Assembly (NCBI GenBank): GCA_030848705.1 | Contig: CM061244.1 | Span: 52,617,190-52,681,189 of the forward strand | Direction: 5' to 3' | Source of the DNA: Heracleum sosnowskyi | Taxonomy: Eukaryota; Streptophyta; Magnoliopsida; Apiales; Apiaceae | Length of the DNA stretch: 64,000 bases | In this document: one piece after another, positions 55,349-64,000 of the stretch | How positions within the stretch are numbered: position 1 is the first letter of the stretch | How the letters are laid out: the number at the start of each line of letters is the position of its first letter | Translations under genes and position numbers: made by a program | The notes under the pieces: model-generated | What the model was told of the DNA's origin: nothing | Database searches by the model: none | Seen by the model: the letters and a program-made list of their open reading frames with translations, nothing else

Positions 55349-57402
55349 TGTGACACCCCCAAACCAGTGCCACGAACATTTACATATCATAACATATTAT
55401 AACATACAACCTAGGCATGCATCTAATAAATGGAAACCATACCCCAAGCCAAGATCGCTACCAGGTCGAAGTATGAAACAACATATCTAAGTCCAACATT
55501 TAAATGAGTTACTAATTAAGTTTTACAAGTCTAAACGATTTAAATATTACAACTTAAACCAAATGTCTTAAGTCTATTAGGAACCAAAAGTACTTAAGCA
55601 TCTAAAACCTGTGCATGGGTCGGGAACCCAAACCACGGGCCGCTCCTAGCAGCATACTCTCTAGCAAAAGACTTCCTAGCAGTGCGGAATGTACGAACCA
55701 TCTTCTGACTTCACTGAAAGGTTCAGGTAAAAACAAGAAAATGAGCCAAAGAATGCTCAGCAAGTATAATCAACAACATATGTAACTAGAGATACATCAG
55801 TAATCAAATGATAATTAAATGGTAATTAACTGGTAATCAAATGATGATTAGCTGGTAATCAAATGATAATTAGCTGGTAATCAAATGGAAATCAATAGTT
55901 TCAAGATATACATCTCTAAAGGAAAAGATTTAAGAATTGGAATTGGAACTTCCAGTAAGACGGTACGAGCTATATGGGTGATCAGCCACATAAAGCTCCA
56001 GACCAGGTTTTCACCCGGTCCTAACATTCAGGATCCATAGGCACACATTGGCCTTAAAATACATACATAAGTAACAAGGACCGCCGCCACGGCCAAAGGT
56101 TGTTCCATTCATGAATAATTCAAACAAAGGATTCAATGAACAAGAGGCTTTCAACAGTTCCGATATTCATTTCAGGCATAGGCTATTTCAAGATTTTATG
56201 GCAGGGCTTAAAGAATGAACAATTGAAAGGCATGAGCAAAGGAATAAATATGTTTCGGGTACTCAAAAGTTAACAATGGTCAACAAGGTATAAGTCAAGG
56301 AAAAGGGCTTATATGAGCAAAGCAAAGGTAAAGGAACAATTGTAAGTTTTATTAAAGGGTAAGGTGAAAATGAATACAATAACATAGTATGGAAATTGAT
56401 TGCATAATGATAATTTAATGGACAAGTAAAAGTTTAACGTATACTTGCCTTAAGTAGACAATATCTCAGTATCTGAATCTCAGGGTTCCAACTTCACTTC
56501 CACTGGCTCTTTGCCTAGCCTCCTACTGGAACCTATACAAGAATATAATACTGTCTTAGTCTCTAATTCTTAGTACCTCAGCTTTGTTTACGTATCTCTA
56601 TGTACTTCTACCCCATCGTTATACGTTCATATATTCTTATATATATTTATAACCAAGTAAGCACTTAAGAAGCACACAATACTTTAACGACTCAATTAAC
56701 ATTAATCATGTAGTCACTTAACATCACATGACATCCTTAACACTTAATCATATATACCTCAAAACAATATACTTTAGTAACTCTATCCCCTTTTCTATAC
56801 CACATGAACATTTAATCACGTAAGTCATGTATGCGTACTTTATGAATCATACAAACCATATACACTCATAAGACCAATACGATTTACCATTGTCTTTCAC
56901 CTTCTTCTCTTCTTCCTTTTTATTTTCTCTCTTCCTCGGCCTCTCGGCCTTTCTCCCTCTCCTCACTCCCTCTATCTCGGCTTTACACTAACACCAACCA
57001 CACACATAAATAATTGTATTTACACACCCTCACACACACCATATATTTTGAAAGAAATACTTACGCGAAAAGAAATAATTTTTCTAAAACAAGACACACT
57101 CATACTAAATTCATTTTACTAAATTGACACACTTCCTTTGTAAATACCTTTTCAAGAACTTAGTTTTAAAAGAACTCTCATCACAATTATAATTTTAAAT
57201 CACACACACCTAAGAATACATTTTAAACATATACACACCTATTTATTTTGAAAATACACACCTATTCATTTTGAAAATATACACCTATTCATTTTGAAAA
57301 TACTCACACCTATTAATTTTGAAAACATACACACTCATTAATACATCTTGAAAATCACACTTCCAACTCAAAGTTTTGAAACCAACTTATTCCTTCCCAA
57401 CT

Positions 57403-57433
<31 letters not shown>

Positions 57434-58862
57434 GGCCTCCCTCTCTCGGCCTCCCTCTCCCTCTCTCCCTCTCTCGGCCTTCCCCTCCCTCTCGGCCTCT
57501 CTCTCTCTCCCTCTCCTCCTTCCACCTTAACTCCCATCCTTCAAACCACAATCAATACAACTTCAACCCAAAGTTCAATCAACAAATGTTTTTAATTGCA
57601 ACTAACATTTATAAGCAAAATAAAATCATACTTTCTTTTTAAACTAACATGCAACTCATAATCTTACAAATCCTTACTACTTACATCACATACAACATAC
57701 ATACTTAATAAAAATCAAACCCACTAACAAACTTTAATCAAAATCATCTTAGATCATAAAATTAGTAACATGCATCAACTAAATGAACATGAGTTCAACT
57801 TTTAAACACAAGAATCAAGACCATGGCTCACAAGGATCATTGCCATGGTCGGGTTTCTTCTCGGATGTGCCCAAAACAATGGGTTTCATCGAGAGTGACC
57901 CTAAATACACACAATCAACCCTTGCATGTAAGCTTTAAGCAATAAAAACTTTAAATCCGAAAATTTCAGATTTTTAAAACACGTTAAAACTTGAGATTAG
58001 CATAAGAGGGTTGTAGAGCTTTGAGAGAGGAGTGTTTTGGTTACTCACACTTGTAATTTGGGTGAGAGAAACACAAGTTATGGTGGTTTTAATTTGTAGA
58101 AGATGATGAACAAGAGAGAGAAATGGTGTTGGGGAGAGAAGAAGAAGAAAGAAGAAGAAGAGGAGAGAGAATCGGGTGGGGAGTAAATGGGGTGGGTAGG
58201 GGTTTTTATAGGGAAGCTAAAGTAATGTAAAAATGAATACTTTTTAGTTATTTAATTATCAAATGACAAAAATGTCTAATAAAATAAAATACTAACATGA
58301 TAAAAATCAAGGGTTGTCATGTAAATTCATAATCCCATTTCTAGATTTAATAGAAGTATTATTCTACAAATAAATTTTGTAGATTAGTTAAATAAAATTA
58401 TATTTACAAAGAATAATCAAATAAAATGCCTTTAAATCCCAAAAATAATTTTAAATAGAATTTCACCACTCATTAGGTAAATAAATAATTTACCTATTGA
58501 AAATAAATAATCTAGCAGGTGTAGCATTTGTTAAAATAAATATTTAAATTAATTAAGTGGTTATAAAAATTTAAATCATGAGTTTAAAACTAAATTAAAA
58601 TATAAATAATGCTAAGAAATATTTTATGCTATTTAATTAAATAATTTAGCATACTCTAAAATTAATATAATTATTTTATGACTTAAATAAATTTACAGAG
58701 CACTTAAATAACATTTAGAAACCAGGTACACAATTAACTAATTACTCACAAAGTGAATAATTCACGATTCTAAGCACATAACAATTAATGCACATAATAA
58801 ACACCTAACAATAAAATGTACGTTTCATTAAAATATTTAAGTCGAAATTTAGAATCGTTACA
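55349..58862 (-). repeat. T2 5' LTR (right copy, 3514 bp)
   Basis: Same length as the left LTR and identical where compared. It holds the likely active promoter: TATAAAAA at 58203-58210 on the minus strand, then a CT-rich leader. Confidence 0.96.
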
Positions 58863-58867
58863 TGTTA
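58863..58867. repeat. T2 target-site duplication, right copy
   Basis: TGTTA, matches 35546-35550. Confidence 0.95.
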
Positions 58868-61165
58868 GATGAGGCTCTCTTGGATCTGCTTGAAATCTTG
58901 CACAAAGACATGTTGCATACATGATATCAGGTCTACTTGCAGTAAGATACAGTAAAGACCCTATCATTCCTCTGTAAATAGTCATATCTACTGAGGCTCC
59001 TGTGTCTTTGTCTAACTTTGTTGCTGTAGCCATGGGAGTTGTGGCAGATGAACTATCAAGCATACCAAATTTCTTTAGAAGATTTCTGGTATACTTTGCT
59101 TGATTGATAAAAATCCCATCATCTGTTTGCTTGACCTGTAAGCCTAGAAAATAACTAAGCTCTCCCATCATGCTCATTTGGTACCTGGACTGCATAAGCT
59201 TTGCAAACTTCTTATAAAGTTTGTCATTAGTAGATCCAAAAATAATATCATCTACATAAATTTGAACTAACAGCAAATCATCACCATAATTGAAATAAAA
59301 CAATGTTTTATCAATTGTACCTCTTGTGAACCCACTTTCTAAAAGAAATTTAGCAAGAGTTTCATACCATGCTCTTGGTGCTTGCTTTAGTCCATATAAT
59401 GCCTTGTCAAGCCTGTAGACATAATCTGGATGCTTGGGATCTACAAATCCTGGTGGTTGTTCAACAAATACTTCTTCTTCAAGCTTCCCATTGAGAAAAG
59501 CACTTTTTACATCCATCTGAAAGACTTTAAACTTCTTGTGTGCAGCATAGGCCAGAAAGATTCTTATGGCCTCCAATCTTGCAACTGGAGCAAAGGTTTC
59601 ATCATAGTCAATTCCTTCCTGTTGTGAATATCCTTTTGCCACAAGTCTAGCCTTGTTTCTTGTAATCACACCTTCACTGTCAGTCTTGTTTCTGAAAACC
59701 CACTTTGTACCTACAATTGATCTATTCTTTGGTCTAGGTACAAGTGTCCAGACTTCATTTCTTTCAAATTCATTTAACTCTTCTTGCATTGATGTAATCC
59801 AATTAGCATCTTGAAGAGCTTCCTCCACTTTCTTTGGTTCTGTTTGAGACAAGAAAGCATGATACAGACACTCATTATTTGTTGCACTTCTAGTTCTCAC
59901 ACTAGCATCAGGATCTCCAATTATGAGATCAGGTGTGTGTGCCTGTGTCCACCTTCTTGCTGTTGGTAAGTAGTTTCTTGCATCATTATTGGATCCTCCC
60001 CCTTGATCCATGCTCTCCTGATTCATATGTTGACTTTCTGCAGCATCTGAGGCTCCCCCTGAATTGGATGGCTCAGAGTTTGAACTGTCAGAGTTTGAAT
60101 CAGTTTCCTCAACTGACTCACTTGCTGTGTCTTGTTGAGCTTCTTCACGCTCCCTCTCAACTGGTTCTCTATTTTGTTCAATTTGAGAATTTCCAGTTTC
60201 TCCAGTATTTACCAGTAGAGGTTCAGAGTATGCTTCGTCAGAGTTTGTCAACCCTGCTTCATCAGAGTTTATATCATCAGAGAATAGATCTTCATTTTCA
60301 AAACGTAGTTGATCATATCCATCCTTGTCTTCAAGTCCAATTATTTTCTTGTCATCAAATGACACATGTATGGATTCCATGATCACCTTAGTTCTTAGAT
60401 TATAAACTCTGAATGCTTTTGTTGACAATGGATAGCCAACAAAGATTCCTTCATCAGCTTTTAACTCGAACTTTGTCAACTGTTCAGGATGAGTCTTCAA
60501 CACAAAGCATTTGCATCCAAATATATGAAAATATTTCAAATTTGGCTTCTTATTTTTCACCATCTCATATGGTGTTTTCCCATGCTTGTTGATCAGTGTA
60601 GCATTTTGAGTAAAACAAGCAGTTTGAACAGCTTCTGCCCAGAAGTATGTTGGTAATTTTGCTTCATCAAGCATAGTCCTGGCTGCTTCAATTAAAGTTC
60701 TGTTCTTCCTTTCAACTACACCATTTTGCTGTGGAGTTCCAGGTGCAGAAAACTCTTGTTTCACTCCTCTTTCCTTGCAGAAAGCTTCCATGAGTGAGTT
60801 TCTGAATTCAGTTCCATTATCACTCCTTATAATTTTGACTTTGTGCTGTGATCCTTTGTCCAGTAGATTTACATGATCCATCAGAGTTTGAGCAGTTTCA
60901 TCCTTCTTTGACAAGAAATACACCCATATATATCTAGTATATTCATCAACAATTACTAGAGCATATTTCTTTCTGCCCATGGACATCACATTCACTGGTC
61001 CAAAGAGATCAACATGTAGAAGATGATAAGGTTCCACTACTGAAGATTCAGATTTGCTCTTGAAAGATGACTTCCTTTGCTTGGCTTTTTGACAAGAATC
61101 ACACAAGCCATCTAGACCGAGTATAGATTTTGGAAGTCCCCTTACAAGATCCTTTCTTATTAGCT
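58868..61165 (-). CDS. S4 pol, N-terminal part in window: integrase and reverse transcriptase
   Basis: From the S5 junction: LIRKDLVRGLPKSILGLDGL, the zinc-region CDSC, and the integrase core (HVDLFGPVNVMSMGRKKY; second Asp in SDNGTEF; Glu in QQNGVVERKNRTL). Then the FGCKCFVLKTHPEQL block, an acidic linker with repeated NSDEA, and RT from ANWITSMQEELNEFERNEVW through FQMDVKSAFLNGKLEEEVFV to the YVDD at 59258-59247 (VQIYVDDIIFGSTN). It ends in SRPDIMYATCLCARFQADPR just before T2. No stop or frameshift seen. RNase H is on the other side of T2. The upstream His residues of the zinc region, protease and gag are cut off by S5. Confidence 0.95.
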
Positions 61166-61239
61166 TGTTAGATATAATTGCTAATGTTTGTTTATCAGTG
61201 TTTAAGCAACAGGTACTGACAAGAGTTTATCAGAAGCCA

Positions 61240-61263
61240 GTCAGAGTTTAGTTAAACTCTGAC
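61240..61263. repeat. 24-bp palindrome in the S5 LTR
   Basis: GTCAGAGTTTA (61240-61250), centre GT, TAAACTCTGAC (61253-61263): perfect 11-base arms. It is followed at 61292-61313 by a related, imperfect pair, GTCAGAGTTTA and TAAAGTCTGAC. Confidence 0.85.
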
Positions 61264-61510
61264 AGGGTAAAAAGTTTAATTGAAGCCGGTCAGAGTTTAT
61301 TTAAAGTCTGACAAGGTGAAAGTTGAATTAGCTGTCGGTGCAGAATTGAAGATTCTAGAAGCAATACATTCTGAAGATGGAAAGAAGCAGAATATATTGA
61401 TACAGCTAAGGAGATTGGAATAGAAGACTGAAGCAATCCTTAATTGATATGAATTGTATAGCTAACTTATAGGAATATCAATTAGAGATGGATTGTATGT
61501 AGCTGTGTAC

Positions 61511-61518
61511 TATATAAA
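61511..61518 (+). promoter_or_regulatory. S5 LTR TATA box
   Basis: TATATAAA in GTGTACTATATAAACACAG, the conserved core promoter site of the alpha family. Confidence 0.65.
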
Positions 61519-61716
61519 CACAGATAGGTTATCCCTAGAAGGGATGCGTGAATATTGATATATTATTCTTGTAACCTAGAAGCTCTTTGTGATTCATTAA
61601 CATCATAAAGAGAGAAGCTGTTAATACGATTACAGTTTTATTGATTTATAAACAGTGTTTTTAACTATTGTTATTCTCATACATACTTGATTATATTGTG
61701 TATTCGGCCTAACAAT

Positions 61717-61728
61717 TGGTATCAGAGC
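61717..61728 (+). other. S5 primer-binding site (initiator Met tRNA)
   Basis: tggtatcagagc two bases after the LTR. Confidence 0.93.
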
Positions 61729-61777
61729 CAAGGCTGTTTAATATATACAGTTTTACGATTCAAACACAGTAATAATC

Positions 61778-64000
61778 ATGTCTGAAGAAAATCAAGCTGC
61801 TCCCAAGGCTGAACAGGTTAAGCCTAATTCTGTGAGTCGATATGAAACAATCAGAGTTCCGATTCTCAGGCCTGTAGAGTATCCGATTTGGAAGGTGAAG
61901 ATGACCATGTTTCTGGAGGCTACAGATCCAGAATACCTTGACAGAATTAATGATGGTCCTCATATGCCAACTAAATTGTCCCCTGTTGTTGATGGTCAAG
62001 AACAAAAGACTGTCCCAAAGGAAAAGAAAGATATGACTCCTGAGGATATCTCATCAATTGCAAAGGATGCAAAGGTTAGACATCTTCTCCACAGTGCTTT
62101 AGATAATGTTATGTCTAACAGGGTAATTGGCTGCAAAACTGCCAAAGAGATATGGGATGCTTTAGAAGTCAGATGCCAGGGAACAGGTGCTATTAAGAAG
62201 AACAGAAAAACAATACTCACACAGGAGTATGAGCACTTTGATTCAAGAACTAATGAAACCTTGACTGAGACTTATGACAGATTTTGCAAACTGTTGAACG
62301 ATCTGTCTCTGGTAGATAAGGAATATGAACTTGAAGAGTCCAATCTCAAGTTTCTGTTATCTCTACCTGAAAAGTGGGATTTAAAGACAACAACAATCAG
62401 AGATAATTATGATCTTGCTGATACAGATCTTGATGAAATCTATGGATTGTTAAAGACTCATGAACTTGAGATAGAACAAAGAAACAGGAGGTCAAGCAAG
62501 AAGACAAAATCTGTTGCTCTCAAAGTCGAGGAGAAGCCCATCAAGAAGGAATCATCAAGGAAGAAAGCCAAGGGAAAGGCTTTAGTGATCAAATCTGAGA
62601 GTGAGTCATCAAACTCTGATGATGATTCAAACTCTGATGAAGCTTCTGATTCTGAGGATGATGAAGAGGAGATGATGCAAATGGCTGCCTTGATGGTCAA
62701 GACATTTAAGAAGATGGGATTCAAGAACTTCAAGAAGGGTAAAAGATTCTCAAGGAAAGATTCAAATTCTGAGAAGAAGAATTTCAGAAAGTCTGATGGA
62801 AGGGATACCAAGTCAGGTAAGAAGGACAAATCTGAGATCCAGTGCTACAAGTGCAAAGAGATGGGTCACTATGCTCCAGAGTGCAAGAAAGGAAGAACTG
62901 AAAAAGCACTCATCTCTAAAGGCAAAGACTGGGCAGATACTTCAGATTCTGATGATGGAGTGAATTATGCACTCATGGCAACTATCAAAGATGAAGTTGA
63001 GTCATCAGAAAATAAGGTACCTCTAACTACTTATGCCTATGATACTGATAATATTTCTGAATTAAGAATTTATCTTAAGAATATACATGTTAGTTATAGG
63101 GATCAGACTTTAGAGAATGAGAGGATTAAATCTGAGAATCTTAGTCTTAAAGAAAGAAACAAGTTTCTTGAAAGAGAACTTGTGAATATGAAGCAGATTC
63201 AAAAAGAAAGAGATGATGCTGTCTATGTAGAACAGGAGTTGCTGAAAAGATATAAGCAACTAGAATCTGATTTAGAGAAGGAAAGGAAAATAATCAAGAC
63301 TTGGACAGATTCTGGAAGAGACACTCATCAAGTGTTTCAGACTGATTCTGTAGGTTTAGGTTATTGTGAAAATGATGAACTTAGGTTTAAAGACAAGGTT
63401 AAGGTAAAACCACAACTTAAACCTGTGAAATTTGTTCCAGAAGCCAATAAGTTAAAATCTGTTGTAATAAGGGAAGCTGATATGGAATCAGATGAATCTT
63501 GTGACAAACAGGAAAATATTATAACAGAAAAACTTATGGAAATAGAAGCTGTTAGAAAACCAGTAAAAACTTGTGAAAAACAGGTTAATGTTGGCTTGAT
63601 GACAGGAAAACAGTTCAATCACAAGCTAAAAGAGGTAAAGTCTTCCATGAAACCTAAAGGTTCCAAGAGAAATAGGAATGGAAAAGTAGGCATAAATAAT
63701 AGAAATAATCATATGCCTAATGCTAGTGCCTCAAGAAAAACATGTTACAGTTGTGGTAGTTCTAATCATCTTGCTAGATTTTGCACTAAGAACAAACATA
63801 TTAATACTTTACCTTCTACATCAGAAGTAAAGAATGATTATGTTAGAGTAAAACCACAGACTTTATGCAAACATTGTGGGAGCACTTGGCATTCTATTTA
63901 CACATGTAAGAGTTATCATGCAATTTATCATAACTATTATGAGCTAAAACCCAACTTGAAATGGGTTAGAGCAAACTCTGCTAGTGTAAAATCTGACAAT
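61778..64000 (+). CDS. S5 gag (partial, open to the window edge)
   Basis: ATG at 61778 (MSEENQAAPKAEQVKPNS), 50 bases after the PBS. The frame stays open for 741 codons up to the window end and is the intact counterpart of the S1 gag pseudogene. Domains: copia gag N-terminal part (YPIWKVKMTMFLEATDPEYL; EIWDALEVRCQGT; YEHFDSRTNETLTETYDRFC), a Lys/Ser/Asp-rich stretch with repeated SNSDDDSNSDEA, knuckle 1 from residue 356 (CYKCKEMGHYAPEC), a coiled-coil-like region (SENLSLKERNKFLERELV), knuckle 2 from 656 (CYSCGSSNHLARFC) and knuckle 3 from 697 (CKHCGSTWHSIYTC). By comparison with S1 only about 45 codons of gag remain beyond the edge. It forms the particle that packages element RNA. Confidence 0.93.
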   Translation, partial: MSEENQAAPKAEQVKPNSVSRYETIRVPILRPVEYPIWKVKMTMFLEATDPEYLDRINDGPHMPTKLSPVVDGQEQKTVPKEKKDMTPEDISSIAKDAKVRHLLHSALDNVMSNRVIGCKTAKEIWDALEVRCQGTGAIKKNRKTILTQEYEHFDSRTNETLTETYDRFCKLLNDLSLVDKEYELEESNLKFLLSLPEKWDLKTTTIRDNYDLADTDLDEIYGLLKTHELEIEQRNRRSSKKTKSVALKVEEKPIKKESSRKKAKGKALVIKSESESSNSDDDSNSDEASDSEDDEEEMMQMAALMVKTFKKMGFKNFKKGKRFSRKDSNSEKKNFRKSDGRDTKSGKKDKSEIQCYKCKEMGHYAPECKKGRTEKALISKGKDWADTSDSDDGVNYALMATIKDEVESSENKVPLTTYAYDTDNISELRIYLKNIHVSYRDQTLENERIKSENLSLKERNKFLERELVNMKQIQKERDDAVYVEQELLKRYKQLESDLEKERKIIKTWTDSGRDTHQVFQTDSVGLGYCENDELRFKDKVKVKPQLKPVKFVPEANKLKSVVIREADMESDESCDKQENIITEKLMEIEAVRKPVKTCEKQVNVGLMTGKQFNHKLKEVKSSMKPKGSKRNRNGKVGINNRNNHMPNASASRKTCYSCGSSNHLARFCTKNKHINTLPSTSEVKNDYVRVKPQTLCKHCGSTWHSIYTCKSYHAIYHNYYELKPNLKWVRANSASVKSDN

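Larger units (their letters stand above)
35551..58862 (-). mobile_element. T2: Tekay-like chromovirus (Ty3/gypsy), recently inserted, split by ATH1
   Basis: Complete element with LTRs 35551-39064 and 55349-58862 (both 3514 bp), TSD TGTTA, PPT, initiator-Met PBS, a leader ORF and one long gag-pol frame ending in a chromodomain-like tail. ATH1 (39338-49876) interrupts gag-pol near its C-terminus. Without ATH1 and its TSD the element would be about 12.8 kb. I found no difference between the LTRs in the parts I compared, and the offset between them is constant, so the insertion is very recent. Apart from ATH1 the coding region is open, so T2 was probably competent when it inserted. Confidence 0.96.
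28379..61165 (-). mobile_element. S4: Sirevirus-like copia element, host of T2 and S5
   Basis: Minus-strand element with 3' LTR (28379-28922), PPT, intact additional ORF, a 2.3 kb spacer with an antisense ORF, RNase H (34997-35545), the T2 insertion (35551-58862) and RT-integrase (58868-61165). At 61166 the plus-strand LTR of S5 cuts the integrase zinc region, so gag, protease and the 5' LTR of S4 lie outside. S4 coding DNA inside the window is well preserved apart from the two insertions. The 5 bases left of the LTR (GGTAG) would be its TSD, unverified. Confidence 0.92.
61166..61714 (+). repeat. S5 5' LTR (family alpha, 549 bp)
   Basis: TGTTAGATATAATTGC to CGGCCTAACA, followed by the PBS. 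Contains the 24-bp palindrome at 61240-61263 and the TATA box at 61511-61518. Confidence 0.93.
61166..64000 (+). mobile_element. S5: Sirevirus-like copia element (5' part), runs off the window
   Basis: Plus-strand 5' LTR, PBS and an open gag reaching the window edge. It is inserted into the integrase zinc region of S4, opposite in orientation but of the same LTR family. The TSD cannot be checked because the right end is outside; the 5 bases before the LTR are TAGCT. Confidence 0.92.

Overview
This window is plant DNA made almost entirely of LTR retrotransposons. The evidence is Sirevirus-type Ty1/copia polyproteins, Tekay-type chromovirus and Athila-type Ty3/gypsy polyproteins, and primer-binding sites matching plant initiator-Met tRNA (tggtatcagagc) and, for the Athila-like element, probably tRNA-Asp. 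It is AT-rich and looks like dicot (perhaps asterid) repeat-rich DNA, but I cannot name the species. I see no conserved single-copy host gene, no rRNA or tRNA gene, no CRISPR array and nothing bacterial.

Labels used here: S = Sirevirus-like copia, T = Tekay-like gypsy, ATH = Athila-like gypsy. S1, S4 and S5 share one LTR family (alpha); S2 and S3 share another (beta). Left to right: S1 (minus, 1-5515, left end outside) is a decayed copy lacking reverse transcriptase. A 0.7 kb gap (5516-6207) holds a small TATA-ATG-polyA mini-gene of unknown function. S2 (plus, 6208-25771) has its 5' LTR, gag and part of pol, and is split by T1 (10238-24924), which has two 5.0 kb LTRs and a decayed internal region. 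S2 is cut off at 25772 by the 3' LTR of S3 (minus, 25772-28378). S3 is cut by S4 (minus, 28379-61165). S4 is cut twice: by T2 (35551-58862; 3514-bp LTRs; TSD TGTTA) and by S5 (plus, 61166 to the window end). T2 is itself cut by ATH1 (39338-49876; TSD TTGAG). The order of insertion is S2, then S3, then S4, then T2, then ATH1, a nest five elements deep, with T1 and S5 as side branches.

The best-preserved coding regions are the ATH1 gag-pol ORF (2012 codons, with a fused C-terminal module), the T2 gag-pol ORF (open on both sides of the ATH1 insertion), the S4 additional ORF (1184 codons), the S4 integrase-RT-RNase H (split by T2) and the S5 gag (open to the window edge). Most other coding regions are pseudogenes.

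Points that go beyond routine annotation: an antisense ORF with its own TATA box inside S4; a small mini-gene at 5897 of similar layout; family-specific short motifs iterated in both LTRs and coding DNA; splice-acceptor-like sites at the gag/pol boundary; a possible shared module in the additional ORFs of copia and gypsy elements; a non-autonomous but recently mobilised T1; and two unrelated insertions at the homologous codon of two Sirevirus pol genes. All similarity statements come from reading the sequence by eye, without database searches.
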